64,000 bases of DNA from Heligmosomoides polygyrus polygyrus (GCA_947396885.1 OX377204.1:51509139-51573138); one strand, 5' to 3'; counted from the first letter of the stretch, positions 45,077-56,075 are shown. Notes: a model not told the origin generated them from the sequence alone. Numbers and translations are program-made.

Positions 45077-45695
45077 TTTGCTATTACAATTATTTGCTTC
45101 TGTTAATAAGGCCTATTTTATACTTCGCTGACGCTGTTGTCGGCGACGTCGGCCACAATGTTGAGCGGGCGCTACACAGTGCGTAGCAGCCTAGGCCTAA
45201 GAACAGCCCCAGCTACTGCGGTGGCGCGGGGTAGTGCTCGCGTTCGTCAGGTGCGACGTCCTTGGTTTGGATCCCGTTGCTGCCGGTTTTTTGCAAATCA
45301 TAATTCATCTTCGAAATGACCTTTCATTCCGAATAATGACACGTGTTTGATTAAGTAGCCGGGAAAACCACCACACACGTTTGTAAAAATGCTTGAAGGC
45401 AGAAAACTGCTATGCTAACTATGCGAAAATTAATTTGGGTGCGGCAAGGATGGCAAGTTACTAGCTCACTACTTTAGTCCACTCAATAACTCAGAAAACT
45501 GCTATGGTAACATTTTTATTTACTATTTTGCAGAAATAGCGTTCAAATGGTGTACTTAACAACTGGAGGTGTTTCTAACAACCTTGGCATTCATGGAACA
45601 AAGCAAAAAATGTGTGTAGCAAAAAGGCAAGTACAATGTATGAAAAAGAAGAACAAAATGAATGTCGTTGATCTACTGCTTTTTCTTCACTCACT

Positions 45696-46067
45696 ATGTC
45701 CTTTTCACCAGCAAAGGTAGTATCCATTCTTCCCGCTGAATTTGTGGTGCCAGACGACAACGACGCACCAACTCGTAAGGAGAAGAAGATTGCTAGAAGG
45801 TTCGCAGCTGTTAGGAAAAGGGTCAGGTCGCTTGCCATGGTAAATAACGTGGAGCTCAATATGACCCAGAGAAACAACCTACTGAAGGTTCTATCGCAGA
45901 TTTATCGTATGTTTTGTGCCCTTAGGTTTTCAAACTTTTTGAAATGTTCATGGCATAAGGCAGGTTACACTGATGATCACCCAGGCGTGTTTGTCACTCT
46001 TGGTGGAAAATTGTTAGATCTTGATACAATTGTTTTGTTGCTGCTTGTAGAGTGGCTGCATGTATAA
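45696..46067 (+). CDS. FB4 internal ORF, 123 residues
   Basis: Starts MSFSPAKVVSILPAEFVVPD, has a basic helical stretch (TRKEKKIARRFAAVRKRVRS), then RMFCALRFSNFLKCSWHKAG and YTDDHPGVFVT before a hydrophobic tail. Placement in the middle of a long-TIR element suggests part of a transposase, but no catalytic triad is visible and I do not recognise the family firmly. The frame is intact while its surroundings are decayed. The last 20 residues may be readthrough of non-coding DNA. Confidence 0.5.
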   Translation: MSFSPAKVVSILPAEFVVPDDNDAPTRKEKKIARRFAAVRKRVRSLAMVNNVELNMTQRNNLLKVLSQIYRMFCALRFSNFLKCSWHKAGYTDDHPGVFVTLGGKLLDLDTIVLLLLVEWLHV

Positions 46068-47114
46068 GATGTGCGGTGCATGAACAACATGTTTGCTTCA
46101 CACATTTTTTTTGCTTTGCTTCACGAATGCCAAGGTTGTTAGAAACACCTCCAGTTGTTCAGTATACGATTTGGACTCCATTTTTGCAAGTAGTAAATAA
46201 AAATGTTAGTGTCACGACTAGCGTGACACAATAACATTGTTTTTTTAGTTAGTTACTAAACTAAAAAGAAAAAGAATAAAAGAGCACCGGAGGAACGGGA
46301 GCAAAGCTGCTCCAACCCAAAAATTGAAGGAGAGGAACACCAAAGGACGAGCGAGTTCCGACTGGAATGAAACCGCGCGGCGGCTCGGCCATATTTTTGA
46401 AAGGGCCCAAGACTGACTTCAAGTTTCGACATCGGCTTGGTCGGACTTCGACTGCGAGGCCACGACTCCTGGGCCATTCGACGACTACACGGATTCGACT
46501 AGCCGCACCCGGACGACCGAAAGGGCACTGAGGCAAACTGTATTCTGATCGAGCGTCGGACGACCGTCAAGGAGAACAAGGACGGAGTACCGGTAAGTCG
46601 TCTGAGTTAATGAGTGGACTAAAGTAGTGAGCTAGTAACTTGCCATCCTTGCCGCACCCAAATTAATTTTCGCACAGTTAGCATAGCAGTTTTCTGCCTT
46701 CAAGCATTTTTACAAACGTGTATGGTAGTTTTCCCGGCTACTTAATCAAACACGTGTCATTATTCGGAATAAAAGGTCATTTCGAAGATGAATTATGATT
46801 TGCAAAAAACCGGCAGCAACGGGATCCAAACCAACGACGTCGCACCTGACGAACGCGAGCACTACCCCCGCGTAACGCCGCAGCTGGGGCTGTTCTTAGG
46901 GCTATGTTATATCCCGCGGCAGCATCCGCGGATGGGCGGAAATCGCGCCGGGCCACTCGCCGCGGCCTGCCACATCGGCCCTCCGCGGATCGCAGCCGAC
47001 AGACGACGATGGGGCTGTTATAATTCCCGCCCGCGGGACGGCAACGTCCGTGGTGCAGTGCACCGCGGAATGCTGTCGTCCCATAGAGTTCGGCGCGGGA
47101 AACGCGCTCCAATG

Positions 47115-47785
47115 CTTACTTACTTACTTACTCCCCATTAGCGAGCGTCAGGTTAGAGGGCGTCCTCGTAGCCAATAACGTCGCTGTGTGTGCCATGGAG
47201 TGGTGAGAGTCACGGACAAAACTCTGCCATGCCAGACGATCCAGAGCCATTTCACTCCCGCACTCTAAACACAAGCCTCGTTTACTCAAGTCGTCGTGTA
47301 TTTGTTTTATCCACGTCTTCTTTGTTGCAGCTCGCTGGACTTTCCATTCACTTGGTCTGATTCTTAGCAGCAATTTGTTGGGTATTTGTTGAGCCTCCAT
47401 TCGACTTACATGTCCAAACCACCGTAGCCTGCGTTTTCGGATTTCGGATTCGACAGTGGGCTGATTGCAGCAGGACTTGCGGATATTGTCATTTTTAAGA
47501 CGATCACGAATTGAGGCGTTTAGTATACGCCTGAGGCACCTCATGTAGAAGACTTCCAGCTTCTGCAAATCAGTTTTCAGAAGTACCCATGTTTCCGCAC
47601 CATAAAACAATATTGGCATTACAATGGATCGAAATTCGCGCATTTTTGTTGCGAGCGACACGTTGTGTCTCCTCCATAGACACAGGGTTAGTGAGCCGAA
47701 GGTCGTCGCAGCCTTGCCAATTCTGCAGTGGATTTCCGCAGTGCATGAGACTTTGTTCTGCTCCAATGCTACGCTAGCCAACCCG
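47115..47785 (-). pseudogene. LINE 3' end (post-RT region) with (GTAA)n tail
   Basis: The minus strand encodes CTAEIHCRIGKAATTFGSLT, IVMPILFYGAETWVLLKTDL, FYMRCLRRILNASIRDRLKN and EIRKRRLRWFGHVSRMEAQQ, the conserved region after RT in non-LTR elements. A 253-codon frame (47128-47889) stays open through it, but its first 35 codons are GC-rich FB4 sequence. The stop TAA is formed by the GTAAGTAAGTAAG tail at 47115-47131. It is 5'-truncated: no RT motifs remain. Confidence 0.85.
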
Positions 47786-48199
47786 GGACGACGACGACCG
47801 TCCGCGGTGCACCTTCCGTCCGCGGATGTCCCGCGGATGCTCCCGCGGGAGTATAAACTAGGCCTAACGAAGCTCCAATGACTCACCACTCTCGCGCCAG
47901 GTGTGTCGCACAGCCAGTCTGTGGTGGGGCCCCCGATTTCGGCAGGCCATAACTCGCTCAGCTATTTCATTTTGCAATTTTGACACCCATATTTGTAACC
48001 AGCATTTCGAGCTCTTTTTAATGATCCTGGTTTCAACTTCAAGTTTCATGGGAGGTCGAAACCCTTCCCTAGTCAGTATCTTGGTCGGCGTCCTCTCTGG
48101 AAGAGCACAGAGGCGCTCCTCACGATCAGCGTCAATCTCTTTGGTACACATAATTCTCTACCAACTAGGGTACCGATACCGACGGACGAGGGAGCGACA

Positions 48200-49140
48200 A
48201 CGTTAAATGAAGACCAGGAAAATGCAGTCGGCCTCTTTAACCTCCGTGTCCCGATCGCGATATTCGAAAGGCCCTATGGAACAAGAAAAACCTTGTGCGC
48301 GGCTGTCACGGCCCGTGTAGCCTCCGATAATGGAAGACGCATTCTCATCACGTCGATCCAAAACAGTGCCGCAGACGGCGTTGCAGAAAAGATCGCGCAA
48401 ACTTGGTGTCAGCATGTTCGAGCCATAGGTTATCTAAGTCACGCTACATAAGAACGGGTAGTTAGAGACACGTCCCGATTTACGCGTTTTGACTTAGCGG
48501 ATCTCATGGAAAAATTCAGGAGACAAATGGAGATCTACTAGATGAAAAGGAACTCAACCTTTTCAAAGAAGCCAGCCTCGCCGTAGCCAGACAATACCTA
48601 AGGGAGTTTGCGTTCACGGGCACGGACAACAAGCTTGCACTTGAAGAAGACAGGGAAGTCCTTTACGTCAAGCGAAAGTGTGTCAAAACGGCTTAAAAAG
48701 GTCACCTTTTTCCGACTGTATGACCCCAACATCATTTTGAGTACAGTAGCTCGGCGCTCCACCTGAATCACATTTTTGGGTCTGTTCGAGCACATGTACG
48801 AATCATGGGATACAATGACACTCTATGCTACCGAGGCAGTGGGGAGCGGATCGAACTTACGAATGGTAATCGCGGCTGCGGCAGCCACCGCCGCAATGTA
48901 ATTAGCCGCCGCTGCGTTGTCACTGATCACTGTCACACGTGCGGAAACCCGTGCTGCGAACGCGAAGTGTACTTATTGTGGCTTTGCTTGAATCCCGCAG
49001 TGGTTTTTACCCAGCTATTTAGTCAACTCAGGTCCCCTTTCGTCAGAAAGGCCACTGGCTACCTTCTAAGATGTAAAAGGTCGAATAGGATAATGAATCA
49101 CAGTTGGCAAGGAAGAGGAACAAGACGCTAAAGACGGGAT
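48200..49140 (+). pseudogene. UPF1-like SF1 helicase pseudogene, N-terminal part
   Basis: Encodes VPIAIFERPYGTRKTLCAAV followed by TARVASDNGRRILI and NSAADGVAEKIAQTW (48238-48440). This is the Walker A region of superfamily-1 RNA/DNA helicases of the UPF1 type, with GPPGTGKT decayed to RPYGTRKT. Downstream, broken frames give YDPNIILSTVARRST-like sequence near 48720. Stops at 48447 and 48540 and the damaged P-loop indicate a pseudogene. The 3' part lies at 50570-50840, beyond a cluster of small foldbacks. Confidence 0.65.
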
Positions 49141-49556
49141 CGAACGAATACCATGGAACACTTTACAGGTCGTGGAAATATTTTGGGAAAATGGATCCAA
49201 ATTAATGGTGGAACACTAGGGACGGAATAAAGGCGAAATTCTTTTACCATTTTGTTGAAGAAAAGCATAAGAAAAGCTTAAAAATAACCCTAAAGTGGGC
49301 ATGTGAAGAGAGTAGAGCGGGTAGATTTAAAGCAGCAGACCTAGTGAAAGTAGGCTTCTATAACAGATTCCAAGAATTCGCAGGCTCTTAAAACGTATTG
49401 CCGAAACCAAATCTATTCTGGTTCTTCTTCACCTCTGCTCCATACAAGTCGCGTTGGCGGCGGTTGAACGAGGAGGGTCGGAAAGTCTCGCCGTATTGTC
49501 GCGCTGCGGCATAGGTCGCCGCAATTAGAGATGGCATTCGTATGTTCAGTACCCCA
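49141..49556. other. No gene recognised (between helicase parts)
   Basis: Broken frames only; could be decayed helicase sequence. Confidence 0.3.
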
Positions 49557-49837
49557 CCCCAAGTGGGAATGTTCTTTCTACTATTATTAACGGCGTCCAT
49601 ACCGAATTGTGGGCACAACCTCACGGCTGCTGGTATTGTTTGAGTGTGACTAACACTGCAGTGTTAGTCACACTCTTACAGAGGTTCGATAAGGCCTGTT
49701 TTACTCTCATAGGGATAGTAGACAGCTCCCAACGTAAGTCGGCATTCAAACAATACTGGCAGCCGTGAGGTTGTGCCCACAATTCGGTATGGATACCGCT
49801 AATAATAGTAGAAAGAACATTCCCACTTGCGCCATCC
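49557..49837. repeat. Small foldback element
   Basis: AAGTGGGAATGTTCTTTCTA (49561) pairs with TAGAAAGAACATTCCCACTT near 49830; TGTGGGCACAACCTCACGGC pairs with its complement near 49770. Arms are about 90 bp. A perfect 34-bp palindrome sits at the inner end of the left arm. Confidence 0.85.
49642..49675. repeat. Perfect 34-bp palindrome
   Basis: GAGTGTGACTAACACTG followed directly by its exact reverse complement, with no spacer. Confidence 0.95.
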
Positions 49838-49894
49838 AAATAGTTTATTGCCCACATGCGCTTATGATCTCGCTAAACTCGGAAATGTTCTAAC

Positions 49895-50360
49895 CAGGAA
49901 ACTATCTCAACGGTAGGTCGGAACCGCCTAAGTTTTGTATATGGGCAGAATCTCCTCTCTCTGGGAAACAACAGAATACGAATATCTCGACCCCAATACA
50001 ACTCTGCGCAGTTTAAGGACGACGGAAGTTGGGCCGTCGGCGGCGCTAGCCCTATGCCTGCAGGCGGAAGGCTGGCTCAAGTTGGTTGGCTGGAAACAGC
50101 AAGGACGAGCGAGCGGTGATAACACATTGGGTAGAGGGCGATGTAATCCCTATGGTCGCTGTCTCCAGCCAACTTGAGCCTGCCTTGCGCGTGTAAGCAG
50201 AGGGCTAACACCGCCAACGGCCCAACTTCCATCGTCCCTAACTCTGTGCACAGTTGTATTGGGGTCAAGATATTTGCATGTTGGTGTTTCCCAGAGAGAG
50301 AGGCCCATATACAACACTTAGGCCGTTCCGACCTACCGTTGAGATAATCTCCTGGTAAGA
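49895..50360. repeat. Foldback MITE, about 465 bp
   Basis: CTCAACGGTAGGTCGGAAC (49907) pairs with GTTCCGACCTACCGTTGAG (about 50325-50345), and pairing continues inward for about 190 bp (CCCCAATACAACT, AACTTGAGCC/GGCTCAAGTT). No ORF is credible inside. Confidence 0.8.
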
Positions 50361-50569
50361 TAATGCACTGAAGTAGGATGCACCTGTTGGAACACGATTG
50401 GCGGTCCTTGAGCGCATATGTATGCCCAATGAAGCAATCACAGTACCATTTATTGATATCCCCAGCACTTCTACAACATCAGCAACTCGCTCACATAAAA
50501 ACGAGCAGGAAGCAGAGGTGGTGCGGGTTCTAGTCAGTCACCTCCTATAGAAAGGTTTAGGAAATTTCG

Positions 50570-50840
50570 GTGATCTGCCTATGCAAGGATCAGAAACTCA
50601 TCTGCGAAGATCTTTTGAGTGGCGCAGGAATCACTGTAGGTGCCGTAGGCAGCGCCTAAGGGACGAAGCAAACGGTAGTCATATTGTGCACAACCAGAAC
50701 GACAGCGGGAACGCTTCAAAAATGTTCTTATTCACGGATCCCAGACGCCTGAACGTAGCTCTATCAAGGGCGCGCAATGGTCTATTCAATACAGGTTCGG
50801 TTGGTGCCTGCGAGGTATGGCTACATGGGAGAAGGTGATG
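50570..50840 (+). pseudogene. UPF1-like SF1 helicase pseudogene, C-terminal part
   Basis: Encodes FLFTDPRRLNVALSRARNGL followed by FNTGSVGACEVW. RRLNVALSRAR is the motif VI arginine-finger sequence of UPF1-type superfamily-1 helicases. Residues before it (HIVHNQNDSGNASKM) are weakly conserved, and intermediate motifs are missing. Together with 48200-49140 it represents one broken gene. Confidence 0.65.
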
Positions 50841-52330
50841 TCCACACGAACTTATTGTACCGGCCGACTTCTTCGGTCCAGCATACCCGGTCGAACTTTG
50901 GTAAAAAGGGAAGATGTGAAGAGGTGAAATTTTAACTAACTAACTTTAGGAAAAGCATGGAAATCTTTCTAGCCTATCTAGGTCTTTTATCTAGAAACAT
51001 AGAATTCTTCTTTTCGTCGCTCCAGGTTTTTATTTTGAGATAGACGACGATCCGACGGGAAACGAGCAAAAACCACAGCCATATAAGACCACCGACCGAG
51101 CAGGGAGGACAAGGAGATTGTCACCAACGTCACGCCCCATCTCGCCGAATTGCTGGAGGACTACCACCATCCATCCGAACAAAGTGATATTCGTGATCTG
51201 CACTTTCGCCTGAAGTCATGTCCTGCGTCATGTCGATAGAACTGTGTTATGACGAAGTTGTGGAGGCAGAAGTAGGGCCAGTGTGAGGCCAATTGGGGGC
51301 GCGTCCGAGGTAAACATAGGCCCAGGGTAATAGACGTTCGTGGGCGAGGGCGACCTTCTAAAAAATGATGCTAACCGTGTTGAAGAGTCTCTAGTTTGAT
51401 CTGGAGGACGCCAGTTTTGATTTGGAAGCTGTTCGATTGTTTGATGCCACCAACATCAGACCTGCTCAGAAGTGTCAAATTTGGCGTGAAATGGTTGTGT
51501 CAACTCTAAGAGCTTCATACCAAGCTTATAGTGTTACTTTCATGTAGCTAAGCAGTTCCACCGCGATCGAGCGCTGAAACCGCAATCTCCATGGCTCTAT
51601 TTGCGCAGTCCAAGCATGACACAACAAATAGGCCTTACAGTCACAGGAACTGACTAGAAAACTGCAGCTTTGAGCTGCCATTTCAGTTCCTCACATCCAC
51701 ACAAAAGTCTTCTTAGTAGTCTTCCCAATAGTCTTCTCAAAGTAGTAATCTCAAATGAAATACACAGTCGTGGAGGATGATCCTTGAAATTGAGAAGAAA
51801 TAAACACGAGCTTGAAAGGAAGCGGAGGACTTACACACCAAATTGTTATTATAAGGTTTCATTCCCGCCTGAGCCACGTTTCCCAATTTCACTTGAAATG
51901 CGGATAAGCAGGACTCCAAAAACTGAGATTGGCACCAACTAGAGAAGCGACGTCGCTCATTTCATCTGACACCCTTTCCCTACACCTAGCTCTTCTAGGA
52001 GTTACAAATTTGTGAAAACTAACAAACAAACGCGGCGCCTTCAATGGATTCTGCGATGCGTGGTAGCCAACAGCGAAAGTTTTGATCGTCGACGTCAACA
52101 GCTGTCATCAAGCAAAGCACCTAAACCCTGTGAAACATCAACGGGAAGGAATTGCTTTGTTTCACAAACAAACATAGAAACTATGGGTACTAGTCATGCT
52201 GTGGTAGCACTATACAGACGGGAGGAACAATACGGTTTGGAGGACCGATAGCCTCTAACAACGAAATGATCAACAAAACAAACAACAGCTGCAACATATA
52301 CATCAATATTTTTTTAAACTGGCTCAGGAT
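50841..52330. other. No gene recognised
   Basis: No motif or repeat identified. The right end may include 3' UTR of the gene at 52.3 kb. Confidence 0.3.
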
Positions 52331-52336
52331 CAAGTC

Positions 52337-52420
52337 GTGAGTTTCTTTATCTTCTTCTTGAACTTCTCAACATCCAAATCTCCAGCCTCACGCTTCCTCG
52401 TCTCTTTTTCTCTCGCCTGG
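52337..52420 (-). CDS. Last exon of a host gene, Lys-rich C-terminus
   Basis: On the minus strand a TTCATTCCAG acceptor precedes codons for AREKETRKREAGDLDVEKFK and KKIKKLTT, then TGA at 52337. It joins in frame to the exon at 52586. The tail is highly charged and helical, a character common in nucleolar and ribosome-assembly proteins, but I cannot name the protein. Confidence 0.65.
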
Positions 52421-52585
52421 AATGAACGTTTTTTAGTGCACTTTCTGAGTAACATTGGGAAATTAAGTAGCATTTCACTTGGAAGGAAACGATAAGCTGT
52501 AAACCTGGATAACGAAAGTGCAGAAATGAACGAAACCTGGAAAAACTCTAATTTCAAAGCTGTTATAGAATAGCTTCTTAAAACG

Positions 52586-52672
52586 AACCTTTTCTACTGG
52601 TGGTTGGAATTTCTTCAGCTTTTCCTTCTTTCTGTCTTTGGACTTCACGACCGCTTCCTCTATCTTCTTCCT
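52586..52672 (-). CDS. Penultimate exon of the same host gene
   Basis: The minus strand has a TTTCAG acceptor, codons for KKIEEAVVKSKDRKKEKLKK and FQPPVEK, and a donor (AAAAG|GTTCGT). Intron length to the last exon is about 165 bp, usual for nematodes. Exon phase fits an in-frame junction. Earlier exons were not located; 52.7-53.6 kb offers no clear candidate. Confidence 0.65.
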
Positions 52673-53650
52673 GAAACAAAAATGACATGCGAAAGAGGAA
52701 TGTTAACGTCCAGCATTCCACAACAACAATAACCGTTAAAGAGGGGAAGAGTGATTGATGTCCTTCATAACAAACACGTGTTAATAAAGCTGACAAAAGA
52801 TCTAAATTGAGAAAAATGTTGAAGAAAACCAAATTGATTTTCTGTCCTCATATCATAGTCTCCCGCTATGATTATTTATGCAGTTTTGGCATTTCGGTTA
52901 CTGTAGCAAGTTAGCAACAAAATGCGTCTCAAAAAGGGCTTGACGAACAGAGGAGATAGATAGTTGTGCAAACCATGTTAAAGAAATAGCCCAGAAGTAA
53001 ATAGTCTTAGAATGGTAGCTTATTTATTTACTTAGCTTCTATATTCTTCAAAACATTAAAATTTACAGGTTGCTCCTAAGCTGAATTAGCACGCCAGACA
53101 AAGAACAATAGAATAGCCTTTAACGCCTGACAAGAGCTCCACAAAAAGCGGTTCCAGCTAATCTCTGCTTTTTGGAGCGAAGGCTGGTGGTGCAAAAGCT
53201 CCCTCTGTGTAGAAGAGTATCTCGAGGACGTCCAGCACCGCCTACGAGACTTGAATTCTCTACGAATCAACACGGATGCTTGTGCACCAAGCACGGCAAG
53301 AAAAGCTGCCAACACTGCCTTCTCTCGAAGAATGTCTTCTGCGCTGTTTAGATTTGAGGGGGGGGGGTGTAATGTCACTTGACTTCCCGCGATAAGGAGA
53401 GACGCTCAACGCTGATGTTCATGGCGAACAACTCCCTAAACTAGTAGTCGGTGTCCATGAGAGGAGCCTCAGATGCCTTGAATAAACCTTCTAAATAATT
53501 GACGGAGTCTGGCTCCACCCAATGAAACATACATGCCCAATAATAGTCCAAGGATCGGGCATTGACTCCGGTTATATCGCGTAGAAGCTTTGATCCTACC
53601 GCAGCACTGCCACAAACTGTTCTGGCATCAAGACAGTATCCATATATAAT
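52673..53650. other. No gene recognised; unassigned ORF 53076-53378
   Basis: The minus frame at 53076-53378 encodes NSAEDILREKAVLAAFLAVL and more, with no known motif. It could hold an upstream exon of the Lys-rich gene or a retroelement scrap. Confidence 0.3.
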
Positions 53651-53840
53651 TGTTGGGGAGGCCGGTTTCAGAGTAGACGGAACGAGGGAATGGAACGACG
53701 ATGGAGGATACGACGACTGCGCCGCCGGATAGTGAGACGAAGGATAGGAAGGAGTCTTCCCCTATATAAGGAGTGGATATAAGGAGTTCAATAAATATTC
53801 TACACCCCCTCACTTTCTTGTCTTCTGTGCCAGGCGCAAC
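53651..53840 (+). repeat. 5' LTR
   Basis: Begins TGTTGGGGAG; contains a TATA-like CTATATAAGG near 53762 and AATAAA at about 53791, the expected promoter and polyadenylation order. It ends just before TGGCGATCAGGAG (53841-53853), a candidate tRNA primer-binding site. Confidence 0.7.
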
Positions 53841-53853
53841 TGGCGATCAGGAG

Positions 53854-53861
53854 ATTCGGAC
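53854..53861. repeat. Left TSD of hAT 1
   Basis: ATTCGGAC; the right copy at 55321-55328 reads ATTCGGAA. Confidence 0.75.
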
Positions 53862-55320
53862 CAGGGGTGCACACGAAATTCTGGGCGTTAAATTTTCTTA
53901 ACGAAATTTTTTAACGGAAATTTTTCGTTAAATTTCCGGTAAATCGTTAAATTTCGTTAGAAAATACATTTAGCTGTAAACCATTATTTCAACTAAGAAA
54001 AAGGAAAACCTTATACGTTTCAACTTCAAGAGGTCAACAGCTAACGTTTAAGGAATGGAATGTAACACTGCAAAGTAGAATAAACAAATCATCATCAACA
54101 AACACAGAAAAATAAACAAGCCTTCAGCAAAAAATTATCTACAGGGCATGGAAAAAGAACAACTATGGAATTACCATTCAAGGCAAGATGATCATCGGTA
54201 AGGCACCCTGAAATGTGCGATCAGGCAGGTACCCGGAGTTCCACCCTTTCCTAGTTCTTTTGTTAGACTGTACTACGCACATGTGCAATCTCCGTGCAGG
54301 CACCAGCCCAGTAAGTACAGAAAGAATGAATAAAAATACAGTGAAAACCCCTTCAGAGGAATGTTAACACGTTGACGAACGCACAATTTTCGAGTGCCTG
54401 GTGCATGGGACCAATCATACTTTTGCAACGTCGGGACAGTGATACGACATCGTGTCACACGGTCCCACACTGCCGAAAAGGTGTGACACGCTGTCTTCGG
54501 GTTAACGTTCAGGAAAGGTAGCTTTCCAAGTTTTTGTTATTAGCGTTTTTGTGAAATAGCTTAAAATACGTCGAATACGTCCAGCGGCCGAAAACATTCT
54601 TTCCGTATTCTACTGCTCCAGGTGGGCAAAAGTATTTTGAGATGAGCAGCGCCAGGTGAGAATAGGCATATCTTACGAGATTAGACCAGTATCTTTGTGA
54701 ATTCGCTGACCTGCTTGAGGACTCGGCGAAGAAATTTCCAGCTCCAAAGTAAATTGAAGGATAAGGATAAAGGATGGCGATACTCAATCCCTTCTGGGAT
54801 ACGCCGCTCATTCTACTTCTACTGGATACCCTGGAGACAATGGTTTGCGGTGGCCAGCCGATGAAGAAATCAGCGCTCTGTCTTTCCCAGGCAAGTTCGG
54901 TACCAATTCACCGACCCCAGAGAGATCGAAGGCTTGGTATACCTGGGCGGGAAATCCCGAAGAAGGACCAGCAACCTGGTATAGGATGCACGCGACAGCC
55001 AGCACCTCCTCTGACTGCGCTACACGTGCCCCCAAAATGCATTATTTCTAAAAATTCAAAACGAATTGAATTGATAAAAACATCAAAATATTCTTGCTGA
55101 TTTCAATAGTTTTCCAGGAACAGCCCTAATCGGAAGGAAGATACCTGCAACATTAGAGAATACTGAGGGTAAATGTGATAAACTCACTGAGAAAAAAGCC
55201 CGTTAAAAATTCCGTTAAATTCCTAAAAATTTCCGTTAAGTCGTTAAGCGAGATTTTAACGAAAAATGCCGTTAATTCGTTAAATTCGTTAAATCGTTAA
55301 CCGTTAAATGTGCACCCCTG
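53862..55320. mobile_element. hAT element 1, inserted in the LTR element leader
   Basis: Ends CAGGGGTGCACACGAAATT and, inverted, CAGGGGTGCACATTTAAC; 8-bp duplication with one mismatch. Both ends carry repeated CGTTAAAT words. A relic of the transposase C-terminus is on the minus strand (54509-54811). Length 1459 bp implies deletion of most of the gene. A segment near 54880-54930 resembles one inside hAT 2 (58270-58320). Confidence 0.85.
54509..54811 (-). pseudogene. hAT transposase C-terminal dimerisation relic
   Basis: Encodes SQRYWSNLVRYAYSHLALLI followed by SKYFCPPGAVEYGKNVFG. The pattern L-A-x-x-L-x-K-x-x-PP-x-x-V-E-x-x-x-x-F matches the hAT dimerisation domain (usually ...LSxPxTSVESERLFS). 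Only this end is recognisable. Confidence 0.65.
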
Positions 55321-55538
55321 ATTCGGAAAAGCCAGCTAAGGAGCCGTCGACGATCACTAAGAGGATCACTACACGATACCGAGGATCAGGTAACGACGGA
55401 AGCAGCACCGAGCAAGGACAGTGATGTGGAGACGGCTGGTAATCCCGTGGGGTACGACGTCGGAGGCCGTTAGAAGGGTACCGAGGTCGTAGCCCGGGGC
55501 CTTATTTCCCTGGCACCTCCTGGAGGACTTGGTGGAAG

Positions 55539-56075
55539 ATGTTCACAGATTTTCTCACCCTGAGGAAGGCGGTGGAGGAGGTGGATAAGCGCCTCATCTT
55601 CCACCGGAAGGTTGGAGCAAATAACTATGAATTGTTAGAGTCATTGTTGCAGGGAAAAGAACTGGAAGCAACAACCCACGAGCTCAAGGAGGCCATGGAA
55701 AAGCACTACCAGCCGAAAAAATTGCTATTGGCAGAACGGTTCGAAATGATGACCAGGACCAAGAAGGTGGGTCAGACCTTGCAGGACTTTTTCGCGGAGG
55801 TGCAGAGGGCCGCGAATGAGTGCGCCTTCGAGAAAGTTACCGATGTAAGGGATGCGATGGCCACTATGGTGTTCATTGGAGGATTAACCTCCATGAACAC
55901 AAGGAAAAGGTTGCAGGAAAAAGAGGACCTAACGTCCAAGGAAGCGCTTAAGATTGCAGAGGCATTTGAGCGTGTGGGCCTGAACGCTCCGCATCTGAAG
56001 GAGGTCCTGCGAGGATGGGAATCAGCGAAGTTCGGCCAAAGAAACCCACGTCGAGAAAGAATTTTCCGCGTGTAA
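55539..56075 (+). CDS. Gag protein of the LTR retrotransposon
   Basis: 178 codons: MFTDFLTLRKAVEEVDKRLI, LEATTHELKEAMEKHYQPKK, RTKKVGQTLQDFFAEVQRAA, FIGGLTSMNTRKRLQEKEDL. This is the helical retrotransposon gag fold (Y-x-P-x-x...R-F...Q-x-x-x-x-x-F-x-x-x-L). It would assemble the particle. The frame is open to its stop, where a shift leads to the zinc-knuckle frame at 56015-56221. Confidence 0.8.
   Translation: MFTDFLTLRKAVEEVDKRLIFHRKVGANNYELLESLLQGKELEATTHELKEAMEKHYQPKKLLLAERFEMMTRTKKVGQTLQDFFAEVQRAANECAFEKVTDVRDAMATMVFIGGLTSMNTRKRLQEKEDLTSKEALKIAEAFERVGLNAPHLKEVLRGWESAKFGQRNPRRERIFRV

Larger units (their letters stand above)
45130..48080. mobile_element. Long-TIR element FB4, copy B, with nested insertions
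   Basis: Arms at about 45200-45500 and 46605-46900 are inverted copies and match the arms of copy A (GCTTGAAGGCAGAAAACTGC; TGCTGCCGGTTTTTTGCAAA). A second, inner inverted pair lies at about 45540-45660 and 46065-46205 (AACACCTCCAGTTGTT). GC-rich outer sequence (46900-47110, 47770-47885) full of CCGCGG words is split by a LINE 3' end, and the far right (47890-48075) matches the outer left of copy A inverted. Confidence 0.75.
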
